A stretch of DNA of 64,000 bases from Aromatoleum evansii (lineage in GTDB: Bacteria; Pseudomonadota; Gammaproteobacteria; Burkholderiales; Rhodocyclaceae). The notes beneath the pieces were generated by a model. It did not search any database and was not told the origin of the DNA. It worked only from the letters and a program-made list of their open reading frames with translations. Position 1 is the stretch's first letter, and every line of letters begins with the position of its first letter. The stretch covers positions 1 through 64,000 of the forward strand of contig NZ_WTVK01000011.1 of assembly GCF_012910805.1 (NCBI RefSeq), read 5' to 3'. The translations under genes were made by a program, and so were the position numbers. Of this stretch, positions 37,174 through 46,341 are shown piece by piece.

Positions 37174-38940
37174 ATGACCGTCCGTCGTGTCCGAGCGTCC
37201 GGCGCGCGCGTGCTTGCCGCGCTGTGCCTTGCCGTGCTGCCGCCCCTCGCCGCGGCGCAGCAGCCGCTGCGCGTGCAGCTCGCGGCGCCCGAGAGCGTGC
37301 GTCCGCTGCTCGAGCGGCACCTGCGCATCCTTCGCAGCGACCAGACCCTACCCGCCGAGCGTGCCGATCGCGTGGCGCTCGCCCGCCGGGCGCGGCGCGA
37401 AGCAACCGAGCTGCTTGCGACCGAGGGCTATTTCTCACCCGAGGTGAAGCTGGAGCGCGAGGACGAGGGCGACTGGAAGCTCACCGTCGTGCCCGGCACA
37501 CCGGCGAAGGTCGTCGCGGTCGACGTGCAGTTCGAGGGGGCGCTGGCGGGCGAGGGGGAGGCGCTCGTGGCGCGGCGCGCGCAGCTGCGCAATGCCTGGG
37601 CGCTCGCCGCCGGGCAGGTGTTTCGCCAGTCGGCCTGGGACGACGCCAAGCGGCGCCTGCTCGATGACGTCTCCTCGCGCGACTACGCGGCGGCGCGGAT
37701 CGCCGACAGCCGCGCGGAGGTCGATCCGGATGCGGCGACCGTGCGCCTGGCGGTGACGGTCGATTCCGGGCCACCTTTCTTCCTCGGCCCCATCGAGGTG
37801 TCGGGTCTGAAGCATCTCCCGCCCGATCTGGTCGCGCGCTTCAGCCGGCTGCAAGCCGGCCGCCCCTTCAACCAGGACGAGCTGCTGGCGCTGCAGGGGA
37901 CGCTGCAGAACGTCCCGCAGTTCGCATCCGTGGTGGTCGACATCGAGCGCGACCCCGCGCTTGCCGCAGCAGTGCCGGTGCGCGTGCAGGTCTCCGAGGC
38001 GCGTTCGCGCCAGCTCGGCTTCGGCGCCGGCTATTCGAGCAATACCGGCTTTCGTGGCGAGATCAGCTGGCGCGACGTAAACCTCTTCGGTCGCGGCTGG
38101 GAGCTTGCCAGCGCGCTGCGCCTGGAGCAGCTGCGCCAGTCGCTGTTTGCCGACGTGTTCCTGCCGCCGGCGCCGGAGGGCCATCGCGACAGCGTCGGCG
38201 CGGCGGCCGAGCGCAGTACCGTGGAGGGGCTCACGCTGACCACCCAGGCGGTGGGTGTGGCGCGCACGAACACCCGCGCGCTGGCCGGCGGCACCATGGA
38301 CACGCGGGTCGCGTTGCGCCTGCAGCAGGAGGAGCGCAAGCTCGACGGCGGCGATACGACCCGGCGGAAGGCGCTGACGCTGAACTGGGCGTGGACACGG
38401 CGCATGGTCGATGATGCGCTCGATCCGCGCCGCGGCGACGTGCTGCAGTTCGAGATCGGCGGCGGTTCGCGTGCCCTGCTGTCGGATCAGAACTTCGTGC
38501 GCCTGTACGGCCGTTATGTGCGCTACGTGCCGGTGGCCGCGCGCGACGTGCTGATCCTGCGTGCGGAGGGCGGCGCGACGCTGGCCAAGAGCCGCGACGG
38601 CGTGCCGCAGGATTTCCTCTTCCGCACCGGCGGCACGCAGACGGTGCGCGGCTATACCTACCAGAGCCTCGGCGTGCAGGAGGCGGACGCGATCGTCGGC
38701 GGGCGCTACCTCGCGGCAGCGAGCGCCGAGTACGTGCACTGGTTCCGGCCGCAATGGGGTGTGGCGGCCTTCGTCGATGCGGGCGATGCGGCGGATGATC
38801 GCGACATCTTCGAGCTGAAGAAGGGCTACGGCGTCGGTGCGCGCTGGAAGAGTCCGGCCGGCCCGCTCGCGCTCGACCTCGCCTGGGGGCAGGCCGAGCA
38901 GCGTCTGCGCCTGCACTTCGGCATCGCGATTGCGTTCTGA
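37174..38940 (+). CDS. tamA: TamA-like Omp85 outer-membrane assembly protein
   Basis: Protein of 588 residues with a signal peptide (VLAALCLAVLPPLAAAQ), about three POTRA domains (~25-265), and a C-terminal 16-strand barrel with the FRTGGTQTVRGYTYQSLG motif, the VRGY/F signature of the lid-lock loop. TamA inserts autotransporters and other barrels together with TamB. Here no tamB follows: the next gene is on the opposite strand. Confidence 0.88.
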   Translation: MTVRRVRASGARVLAALCLAVLPPLAAAQQPLRVQLAAPESVRPLLERHLRILRSDQTLPAERADRVALARRARREATELLATEGYFSPEVKLEREDEGDWKLTVVPGTPAKVVAVDVQFEGALAGEGEALVARRAQLRNAWALAAGQVFRQSAWDDAKRRLLDDVSSRDYAAARIADSRAEVDPDAATVRLAVTVDSGPPFFLGPIEVSGLKHLPPDLVARFSRLQAGRPFNQDELLALQGTLQNVPQFASVVVDIERDPALAAAVPVRVQVSEARSRQLGFGAGYSSNTGFRGEISWRDVNLFGRGWELASALRLEQLRQSLFADVFLPPAPEGHRDSVGAAAERSTVEGLTLTTQAVGVARTNTRALAGGTMDTRVALRLQQEERKLDGGDTTRRKALTLNWAWTRRMVDDALDPRRGDVLQFEIGGGSRALLSDQNFVRLYGRYVRYVPVAARDVLILRAEGGATLAKSRDGVPQDFLFRTGGTQTVRGYTYQSLGVQEADAIVGGRYLAAASAEYVHWFRPQWGVAAFVDAGDAADDRDIFELKKGYGVGARWKSPAGPLALDLAWGQAEQRLRLHFGIAIAF

Positions 38941-38959
38941 CGGCGGACGCTGCGCGGCC

Positions 38960-40657
38960 TCACTCCCCGTTGCGCGCCTTCACCCAGGGTGTGAAATCCG
39001 ACGCCGGCATCGCGCGGGCGTACAGGAAACCCTGCGCGAGGTCGCAGCCCATGCGCTGGAGTTCGTCGGCGGTCGATTGGTCCTCGACCCCTTCGGCCAC
39101 CACGCGCATCCCGAAACCGTGCGCGAGCGCCTGCACCGTCGCGACGATCGCGTGGTCGCGGCTCGAGTTAAGCATGTCGCGCACGAAGAGCTGGTCGATC
39201 TTGAGCTCGCTGACCGGCAGGTCGCGCATGTAGGCGAAGGAGGAAAACCCCGTCCCGAAGTCGTCCAGCGACACGCCGCAGCCGAGCGCACGCAGTCCCT
39301 GGATCACGCGCGCGGCGCTGTCGCGGTCCGAGATGAGTGCGCCCTCGGTCACCTCGAGGACCAGGTTGGGCGCGGGCACGCGCCAGGTTGCCAGGGCCTG
39401 GGCGACCAGGTGGGGTAGATCCTCGTCGTGCAGGTCTTCGGCGACGAGGTTGAGCGCCACGGGGATGTCGATGCCCTGCGCATCGAGTTCCGACAGGATG
39501 CGCACCGTCTGGCCGAGGATCCAGCGCGACAGGTCGGGCATCAGCCCCAGGCGGCAGGCGATGTCGATGATCTTCGGCGGGGATACCCATTCGCCGTCCT
39601 CGCGCTGCCAGCGCAGCAGCGCCTCGGCGCCCGCGCAGCGGCCGGTGGCGAGATGGATCTGCGGCTGCAGCCAGACCTGGAACGGCGGATGCGCGATGGT
39701 GCGCGCGATGTCGCGCTCGAGGTCGAGCTCGTGTTCCATGCGCGCGATCATGTCGGCGTGGAAGCACACGACCGGCATGTCGGCGCGGATCGCGCGCAGC
39801 AGTGCGGCGCGGGCGGCGTGCTCCAGATCGTGGGCCGTATCGCCGTCTTCGGGGGCGCATGCGGTGCCCGCATGGATCGCGCCGCGCAGATGCGGGATGC
39901 CGTGTTCGGGCGAGCGCTCGCAGATCTCGATCAGCTTGCGCGCGGCCAGCTGCACCTGGCCGGTGCTGCGCAGCTCGGGCATGATCAGCGCCCATTCCTG
40001 GTCCGCGATCGAGCACAGCATGTCGACCGGGCGCAGCGCGCTGCTCATCGCATCGCTGAGCTGCCTGCGCAGCCGGTCGCGTTGGGCACTGAGCTGTTGC
40101 GGGCTTCCCGCGCCCCAGGTGACGTGCAGCAGCAGCAGCCCGACCGGTTTCCGCTCCGCCTGATTCATCCAGCGCTCGAGCGTGTGCACGAACTGCGTGC
40201 GCGTGGGCAGGCCGGTGAGCAGGTCGACGCCCTCGCCGGCCGCCAGGCGCTGGTCCACGCGTGCCAGCGCGGCCGTCGCCAGCGTTGCGTGCACCGCCTG
40301 CGCGAGCTTCGCGGCGGCGACGATGATGTCGCAGTCCGCACTCCCCGGGGGCTTGCCGTCGACACGCAGCGAGGCGCGTACCGCTTCGATCAGGCAGGCG
40401 CAGGCGGTGGCCGGCAGGGTCGGCGGGCTGCCGTGCTGCTGACAGTCGAGCCAGGTCGCGGTGAGCGCGTCGAGCCATTCGTGCGTACCCCACTGCGGCC
40501 GGTCCAGGAGTCGCGCATACAGCACGGTATCGGCGGGCGCAGGCGGATGGACGTTGCTGTGCGCGAGGCTCGCGGCAAACGCGGTGTCGAGCGCGCCGGC
40601 AGGGACGGTGAGCGCGAACGCCCGCAGGGCCGCTGCATCGGCCGCGGAATAGGCCAC
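38960..40657 (-). CDS. Degenerate GGDEF - EAL protein (c-di-GMP phosphodiesterase)
   Basis: About 565 residues. A helical N-terminal region (~1-140) precedes a GGDEF-like domain (DLLTGLPTRTQF) whose active-site motif reads ADQEW (218-222), so cyclase activity is not expected. The EAL domain keeps the catalytic residues: EALLRW at 345-350, LNLVAEDL, LEVTEGA, LDDFGTGFSS, ELKIDQLFV, AEGVEDQ and QGFLYARAM. Phosphodiesterase activity is therefore likely. The start is uncertain: GTG 40657 is the first ordinary start downstream of the HD-GYP gene, while a CTG at 40711 would overlap that gene's TGA (CTGA) and allow coupling. Longer frames run antisense through conserved HD-GYP codons. Confidence 0.82.
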   Translation of the reverse strand: MAYSAADAAALRAFALTVPAGALDTAFAASLAHSNVHPPAPADTVLYARLLDRPQWGTHEWLDALTATWLDCQQHGSPPTLPATACACLIEAVRASLRVDGKPPGSADCDIIVAAAKLAQAVHATLATAALARVDQRLAAGEGVDLLTGLPTRTQFVHTLERWMNQAERKPVGLLLLHVTWGAGSPQQLSAQRDRLRRQLSDAMSSALRPVDMLCSIADQEWALIMPELRSTGQVQLAARKLIEICERSPEHGIPHLRGAIHAGTACAPEDGDTAHDLEHAARAALLRAIRADMPVVCFHADMIARMEHELDLERDIARTIAHPPFQVWLQPQIHLATGRCAGAEALLRWQREDGEWVSPPKIIDIACRLGLMPDLSRWILGQTVRILSELDAQGIDIPVALNLVAEDLHDEDLPHLVAQALATWRVPAPNLVLEVTEGALISDRDSAARVIQGLRALGCGVSLDDFGTGFSSFAYMRDLPVSELKIDQLFVRDMLNSSRDHAIVATVQALAHGFGMRVVAEGVEDQSTADELQRMGCDLAQGFLYARAMPASDFTPWVKARNGE

Positions 40658-40707
40658 CGCCGTGAGTGCATCGGCGGCTCGGCTCTGGGGGGCGGGCTGG
40701 GTCGCGT

Positions 40708-42099
40708 TCAGGATAGGTAGAACTCCGACGAGTTGATGCCGTAGGCGCCGCTGGGCAGTGCGCGCAGGATGCGGTAGGGCTCGCCGGCCGGGGTCAGCGG
40801 CGAATAGAGCAGGTCCAGTGTCGGTGGGTGGCGGTTGGGCGTCTTGTCGGCGCACAGCAGCACCAGCACTCGCGGCTGCATGCGCCGCACGCGGTTCTGT
40901 GCGATGACGACGGCCACTTCGCCGGAATTGAGTTCGACCAGCGTGCCGGCCGGATAGAGGCCGATGCACTGGATGAAGCCATCGACGACGTTGCCCGAGA
41001 AGCGCGTCTCGCGCAGCCGCACCAGCGCTTCGAGCGCGCGCTGGGTGCTCAGCGGTTCGTCGTAGGCACGTTTGCTCGTCATCGCGCAGAAGGTATCGAC
41101 GAGGCCGGCCATCTCGGCGCGCAGGCCGATGGCCGCGCCGCGCAGCCCGTCGGGATAGCCCGAGCCGTCGATGCGTTCGTGGTGGCGGCTGACGATCTCG
41201 ATCAGGCCGGGCATGGGGTTCGGATCCTGGCGGATGATCTCGATCGAGAAGTCGACGTGCGACTTGGCGATCTCCATCTCGAGCCGGCTCAGGCGCCCGG
41301 CCTTCTGCAGCACGCGCTCGGGCAGGCGGATCTTGCCGATGTCCTGCATCATGCCGGCCACGCCCAGCACGGTCGCGCCGTCTTCGGAAAAGCCCATGCA
41401 GTGGGCGAACACCAGCAGGTGCACGGTCACGTCGAGCGCGTGGTGGTAGCTGTAGCGGTCGTACTGCTTGAGCCGGATAAGCCACAGCAGGGCGTCGGGG
41501 TTGCGCTTGACGCTCTGCAGCATGTCATCGACGCTCTCCGTCACCTGGATGATGTCCGGCTTGCGGTTCTCGCGCACGTCCGCGATGACCTGCTCGAACA
41601 CCGCTTCGGCCTCGGCCATCACGGGAGATGCGCGGACCAGCTCGCGTTCGACGGATTGGGTTTCGGGCCGGTCGGCGATCGCTTCGCCGGCGAGCCGGCG
41701 TGCGGCGGCTGCGTCGAGGCCGCCCTTGCGTACGATCGCAAGCGCTTCCATGAAGCCCAGCTGGTTTCCGCCGGCACCGGCATCGCTCACCGCCCGGCCT
41801 GCGGCAGCGTGGCGGGGTTGCGGCATGCCTGCATCTTCCTGCGGCGGGGCATAGTGCTCCCCGACCGAGCGGCTGCGGTCGATGTAGATGAAGCGGCAGC
41901 ATTCGCCCAGCTGCTCGAGCGTCCTGGCGTCGTCGATCAGGAAACCCTGCATCAGGAATGGCGTGCCGATCCACGGGCGGTCGAGCTCGACGACGAACAT
42001 GCCCAGGCGCGCGTCGGTCGCCGCGATCAGCTCCCTCCGCCCGCCCGGTTTGCCCTCTGCTTCCGGTCTACCCGATCCCGTTGCGCCGCCCTTGCCCAT
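40708..42099 (-). CDS. DUF3391 / HD-GYP domain protein with altered HD dyad
   Basis: Protein of 463 residues. An N-terminal DUF3391-like region (LGMFVVELDRPWIGTPF) is followed by HD-GYP (~205-400). The HD-GYP hallmark HHERIDGSGYP is at 306-316 and the first histidines (HH, 219-220) are present, but the HD dyad reads Gln252-Asp253 (MQDIGKI). Loss of this metal-binding histidine may change or abolish c-di-GMP hydrolysis. GAGAGGAC precedes the ATG. It follows the GGDEF-EAL gene by six bases in one operon. Confidence 0.88.
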   Translation of the reverse strand: MGKGGATGSGRPEAEGKPGGRRELIAATDARLGMFVVELDRPWIGTPFLMQGFLIDDARTLEQLGECCRFIYIDRSRSVGEHYAPPQEDAGMPQPRHAAAGRAVSDAGAGGNQLGFMEALAIVRKGGLDAAAARRLAGEAIADRPETQSVERELVRASPVMAEAEAVFEQVIADVRENRKPDIIQVTESVDDMLQSVKRNPDALLWLIRLKQYDRYSYHHALDVTVHLLVFAHCMGFSEDGATVLGVAGMMQDIGKIRLPERVLQKAGRLSRLEMEIAKSHVDFSIEIIRQDPNPMPGLIEIVSRHHERIDGSGYPDGLRGAAIGLRAEMAGLVDTFCAMTSKRAYDEPLSTQRALEALVRLRETRFSGNVVDGFIQCIGLYPAGTLVELNSGEVAVVIAQNRVRRMQPRVLVLLCADKTPNRHPPTLDLLYSPLTPAGEPYRILRALPSGAYGINSSEFYLS

Positions 42100-42105
42100 G
42101 TCCTC

Positions 42106-44700
42106 TCATGATTTCGATGCTCGACGGATAGGATTGTGCACCCAATCTGCAACAAAATCTTCAGGCGGGATGGGTGGGCCGAAAAGATATCCCTGCAGCA
42201 CGTCCGATTCCTGATGGGCGAGGAAACGGGACTGCACCTCGGTTTCGACCCCCTCCGCGACCACGCGCAGGCCCAGCGCGCGTGCCATGCGGATCGCCGC
42301 GACCACCAGTGCGCAGTCCTCGGCGTCTTCGGAGAGGTCGCGGATGAAGCTGCGGTCGATCTTGATCGTATGGAAGGGGAAGGCGCGCAGGGAGCTCAGC
42401 GACGAGTAGCCGGTGCCGAAGTCGTCGAGGGCGACGGTGACGCCGATCTTCTCGAGTGCGAGCATCGCCTCGCGCACCTCGGCCGGGTTGCGGATCAGCA
42501 GGCCCTCGGTGACCTCGATCTCGAGCTGGTTGCGCGGAATCGCGTGGCGATCGACGCAGGCCCGGATGGTGTCCACGAGGCCGGGGGCGGCGAACTGGCG
42601 CGGCGAGACGTTCACCGCGATCACGAACTCGCCGTCGCAGGCCTCGCGCCAGCGTGCCGCGTGGGCACAGGCCTCGTCCAGCACCCAGTTGCCGATGGTG
42701 ACGATCAGGCCGCTCTGTTCGGCGATGGGGATGAAGCGATCCGGCGGCACGCGCCCGAGCACCGGATGATTCCAGCGCAGCAGCGCCTCCGCGCCGACCA
42801 GGCGACAGTCGCGCGCGGCCACCAGCGGCTGGAAATGCACCTGCAGTTCCCCGCGCTCCAGCGCGCCGCGCAGCTCGCGCTCCATCTCCATGCGCGCGAC
42901 CGAGTCGTCGTGGATCTTCTGGTTGAAGAAGCGGAAGGTGTTGCGGCCCGCATCCTTGGCTTCGTACATCGCTAGGTCGGCATTGCGTAGCAGCACGGAC
43001 GGGTCGTTGCCGTCGTCGGGGAAGAGCGAGACGCCGATGCTGGGCGAGGCCGCGAACTCGCGCCCCTCGATCTCGAAGGGCGGTGTGAAGGCCTGGATGA
43101 TCTTGGCGGCGACCGCATCGGCGTCGCTCGCCTGCGCGATGCCCAGGATGATCAGGAATTCGTCGCCGCCCAGGCGCGCGACGGTGTCCTCGGCGCGGAT
43201 CACCGAGCGCAGGCGCACGGACGCCTGGCACAGCAGCTCGTCGCCGGCGACGTGGCCGAGCGTGTCGTTGATCTGCTTGAAGTTGTCGAGGTCGATGAAC
43301 ATCACGGCGCACATCGTGCCTTCGCGCGCCGCGCGCCCGGTCGCCTGTTGCAGTCGGTCGAGCGCCAGCGTGCGGTTCGGCAGCGCGGTGAGGCTGTCGT
43401 AGTACGCCTGGTAGGCGACCTTCTCTTCCTGCGTGCGCCGTTCGGTGATGTCCTCGCGCATCAGCAGGAGGTGCTCGGGCCGCCCCTGCTCGGTGCGCAT
43501 CGTGACCAGGCGCAGGTGCTCCCAGTATTCGCTGCCGTCTGGGCGGCGGCTGCGCCGTTCGCCGTCCCAGTCCCGGGCGGCCAGCAGGGCGGCGCGGAAT
43601 TCGGCGTCGACTTCCCGGCTGCGTTCGGGGTCGGCCGCCTCAGGCAGCGCGCTTGCCAGTTGCGTGTCCGCCGGACGGCCGGTGACCCGTACATAGGCCG
43701 CATTGGCGTACTCCACGCGCCGGTCCGCGCTCGCGATCAGCACCCCGATGGGGTTCTGTTCGACCGCCTGCGACAACATCCACAGCCGCGCATTGGCGGT
43801 CGCCAGCGCCTGTGTGCGCTGCGCCACGCGATCCTCGAGTTCCTCCTGGGCGGCGCGCAGGCTCCGTTCGCGCGACACGACGATCTCCTGCATCGCATTG
43901 AACGCCTGGCCCAGGTCGCTGATCTCGTCGTCACCGGAGATCGCGATCGGCGTGCGGTGTTCGCCCGCTGCAAGTCGGCTCGCGGCATCGCGCACCGTGC
44001 GCAGCCGCCGCGAGAGCGAGCGCGCGAACACGACCAGGCCGGCCGCGAGGAACAGGAAACCGCCCAGCGACAGCATGAGGAAGAAGCGTTGCTGCCGCTG
44101 CTGCTCTTCACGCGCCTGCCGGTAGGCTTCGGTTGCGGCCTGCTCGGTCGTGCTCACGAGTTCACGCAGGATCGACGAGATCGCCGCGTGCGCGGTGCGC
44201 GTGCGCGTGCTGGTGATCGCTTCGGCCGCTGCAAGATCCATCTTGCCCGCGAGATGGATGACTTCCTGCAAGTCGCCGCGGTAGTTCGCCCAGTGCCTTT
44301 CCAGCCGGCGCGCGTCGTCCGGACGGGTGGAGGCGAGCACGGCGAGGAAGGGCGCCAGCTCTGCCGTCATCGCCTCGATTTCCACCTGCATGCGTTCGGC
44401 GTACTGTGGGAGCGCAAACACGTCGCGCACCGTGGGCAGTTCGAGTTCCAGCGTGCGCAGTTCGTGGCTGCGCGTCTGCAGGCGATGGGTCGCGGCGAGC
44501 GGCTGCACTTGGCGGATGACGGTGTTCTCGAGCCTCTGCTTCGCATCCTCGAGCACGCGGTTGCCGATGACCAGGATGGCGGCCACGAGCAGCCCGCCCA
44601 GCGCGAACATGATGGAAAGGCGTACCAGCAGGGACTGGCGGAAGGGGCTCCGGCGGACTGGTGCAGCGGCGGCGGGGGAGGGGGCGTGCGGCAGACTCAT
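42106..44700 (-). CDS. Membrane GGDEF-EAL sensor (HAMP, PAS)
   Basis: Protein of 864 residues. TM1 (~28-48) and TM2 (~203-223) enclose a ~155-residue helical periplasmic sensor. Then come HAMP (RRLRTVRDAASRLAAGEH...), PAS (~300-420), GGDEF with intact RLGGDEF, and EAL with EALLRW, LDDFGTGYSS and AEGVETE. Both the cyclase and phosphodiesterase sites look complete. Its ATG overlaps the stop of the upstream periplasmic binding-protein gene by four bases, which suggests that protein feeds ligand information to this sensor. Confidence 0.9.
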   Translation of the reverse strand: MSLPHAPSPAAAAPVRRSPFRQSLLVRLSIMFALGGLLVAAILVIGNRVLEDAKQRLENTVIRQVQPLAATHRLQTRSHELRTLELELPTVRDVFALPQYAERMQVEIEAMTAELAPFLAVLASTRPDDARRLERHWANYRGDLQEVIHLAGKMDLAAAEAITSTRTRTAHAAISSILRELVSTTEQAATEAYRQAREEQQRQQRFFLMLSLGGFLFLAAGLVVFARSLSRRLRTVRDAASRLAAGEHRTPIAISGDDEISDLGQAFNAMQEIVVSRERSLRAAQEELEDRVAQRTQALATANARLWMLSQAVEQNPIGVLIASADRRVEYANAAYVRVTGRPADTQLASALPEAADPERSREVDAEFRAALLAARDWDGERRSRRPDGSEYWEHLRLVTMRTEQGRPEHLLLMREDITERRTQEEKVAYQAYYDSLTALPNRTLALDRLQQATGRAAREGTMCAVMFIDLDNFKQINDTLGHVAGDELLCQASVRLRSVIRAEDTVARLGGDEFLIILGIAQASDADAVAAKIIQAFTPPFEIEGREFAASPSIGVSLFPDDGNDPSVLLRNADLAMYEAKDAGRNTFRFFNQKIHDDSVARMEMERELRGALERGELQVHFQPLVAARDCRLVGAEALLRWNHPVLGRVPPDRFIPIAEQSGLIVTIGNWVLDEACAHAARWREACDGEFVIAVNVSPRQFAAPGLVDTIRACVDRHAIPRNQLEIEVTEGLLIRNPAEVREAMLALEKIGVTVALDDFGTGYSSLSSLRAFPFHTIKIDRSFIRDLSEDAEDCALVVAAIRMARALGLRVVAEGVETEVQSRFLAHQESDVLQGYLFGPPIPPEDFVADWVHNPIRRASKS

Positions 44701-46169
44701 TGGCGCTTACCGAACTGGCGACGGAACTCCGCCCACTGCCGGATCTGCTCCGCGCGGCCGAGCTTCTCCGTGATCTGTTCCCACTCCGTAGCGGTGCGGC
44801 TCATCGCCTCCTGAGCGCCGATCTCGCCGCGGGCGGCGGCCGTGAGGTTGCGGTCGAGCGCAGCGAGATACAGCGCATCGCCGCGCAGCCCGGTGCCGGC
44901 CGGCTGCGTCACGGCCCATTCCGCGCTGAAGGTCTCGAGGGTCTCCGGTGTGTAGATCTTGCGGACGCGCGCGTCGCGCAGGTGGTTCCAGCGATACGGG
45001 TCGGCAAATCCGCCCGCCACGCCGATCGAGCGCGTCGATACGTCGGGGTCGGTCAGCCACATCGCGTACAGGAAGGCGAGGCGCGCATTGCGGGCCGATT
45101 TCGGAATCACAAGGTTGTTGCCGTAGATCAGTGTGTTTTGCCGCACGATGCGGTTGTCCACGCGTGTGCCGGGCAGGGAAACAGCCACGAACTTACCGCG
45201 CACCGTCGAACCTTCGGAGTTGAACATGCGTGCGCCGGCGATGGTGTTCATCGTCGCGAACGCCTTGCCCTGGGCAAACAGTGGCAAGGTGAAGTTGTAG
45301 TTGCGCCCCGGATCCGTGATGCCCGGCGGCGAGTACTTCACCAGCGCGACGTAGCTTTCGGTTGCGGCGACGGCGCCGGGGGTGGTCAGGCGCGGCCGCA
45401 TCTGCTCGTCGAACAGTTCCGCGTGCGGCGCGGCCGAAGACAGGAAGCGCGGCATCCAGTTCATCCACGCCCCTTCCTCGTCGCGCTCCTCGGCCACGCC
45501 GTAAAGGCCCTGCGCCGGGCGGTGGAAGAAGCGCACCAGCTCCTCGTACTCGGCCCAGGTCTTCGGTACCGCGAGCGGACGCCCATATGCCTTGCGGAAA
45601 GCGGCCTGCTCCTGCGCGTCGTCCATCAGGTCGCGCCGCAGGTAGAGCACCACCACGTCCCCGTCGGCCGGAATGGCGACGGTGCGCTCGCCCACCCGCG
45701 ACTGCAGTTCCGGTCGGATGTAGCCGTCGTTGGCGTTGTCGTCGAAGCGATAGCCGTATTCGGCCATGAACGGCCCGACTTCCGTGATCAGCCCGTCGGC
45801 CAGCAGGTCCGGGTACTCGTGGTTGCGCGCCACAGCGATGTCGATGTCGGGCGTGCTGCGCAGCGTCTCGCGGATCGGCTGCTGCGGCACGATGAGCACG
45901 TCGAGCACGATGCCGGTCAGGCTTTCCCATTCCTTCTGCAAGGCCAGGTCGTTGCCGAGGAAGGCGTTCATGTTGCCCTGCTTGAATCCCAGGGTGAGCC
46001 GCGAACCCGCCGGCACCTCGCCCGACGCGATCAGCTTGCGCACCGCGGCGACGGCCTTGAAAGCCTGCTCGCCGGCCGATGCAGCGGGCGCGACGAGCAC
46101 TGCGCTCGCGCACAGGGCGGCGGCGAACAGCGGAACAAGGATTTTTCTCGATGGCATCGCTGGTTGCAT
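44697..46169 (-). CDS. Periplasmic extracellular solute-binding protein (family 1)
   Basis: About 490 residues with a signal peptide (ILVPLFAAALCASAVLVAPAASA). The body fits carbohydrate-type ABC binding proteins (GLYGVAEERDEEGAWMNWMP, QGKAFATMN, AFLYAMWLTDPDVS). No permease or ATPase genes are adjacent; instead it starts a c-di-GMP operon and overlaps the GGDEF-EAL gene. A role as sensor input rather than transport is inferred. ATG 46169 or ATG 46157 may be the start. Confidence 0.85.
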   Translation of the reverse strand: MQPAMPSRKILVPLFAAALCASAVLVAPAASAGEQAFKAVAAVRKLIASGEVPAGSRLTLGFKQGNMNAFLGNDLALQKEWESLTGIVLDVLIVPQQPIRETLRSTPDIDIAVARNHEYPDLLADGLITEVGPFMAEYGYRFDDNANDGYIRPELQSRVGERTVAIPADGDVVVLYLRRDLMDDAQEQAAFRKAYGRPLAVPKTWAEYEELVRFFHRPAQGLYGVAEERDEEGAWMNWMPRFLSSAAPHAELFDEQMRPRLTTPGAVAATESYVALVKYSPPGITDPGRNYNFTLPLFAQGKAFATMNTIAGARMFNSEGSTVRGKFVAVSLPGTRVDNRIVRQNTLIYGNNLVIPKSARNARLAFLYAMWLTDPDVSTRSIGVAGGFADPYRWNHLRDARVRKIYTPETLETFSAEWAVTQPAGTGLRGDALYLAALDRNLTAAARGEIGAQEAMSRTATEWEQITEKLGRAEQIRQWAEFRRQFGKRQ

Positions 46170-46341
46170 CCGTTCGTTTGGCTATCACCTAAGGCGTACT
46201 CGCGCTATTGTCACACAAAGTTACGGATTTCATGTCGTAGGGATGTTTGCAGGCGCCGTGGCGGCTCCCGGTGGCGTGCGCTATCGTGAGTGGAATGCCC
46301 TCTTGACGGGCATCGCGGAGCCCGATGCTGGAGAGCCTTGC

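Noticed and set aside
40712-41485. N-terminal extension of the EAL protein to 841 residues
   Set aside because: The extension lies wholly within the HD-GYP gene in a different frame and reads as low-complexity arginine/alanine sequence.
45766-46341. N-terminal extension of the ECF sigma factor
   Set aside because: It is antisense to the solute-binding protein gene. ATG 46342 with GGAGAG gives the normal family N-terminus.
46170-46341. ECF promoter in front of the sigma gene (GTTAC...CGTA)
   Set aside because: The spacing between the two boxes is about 11 bases, too short for an ECF promoter.
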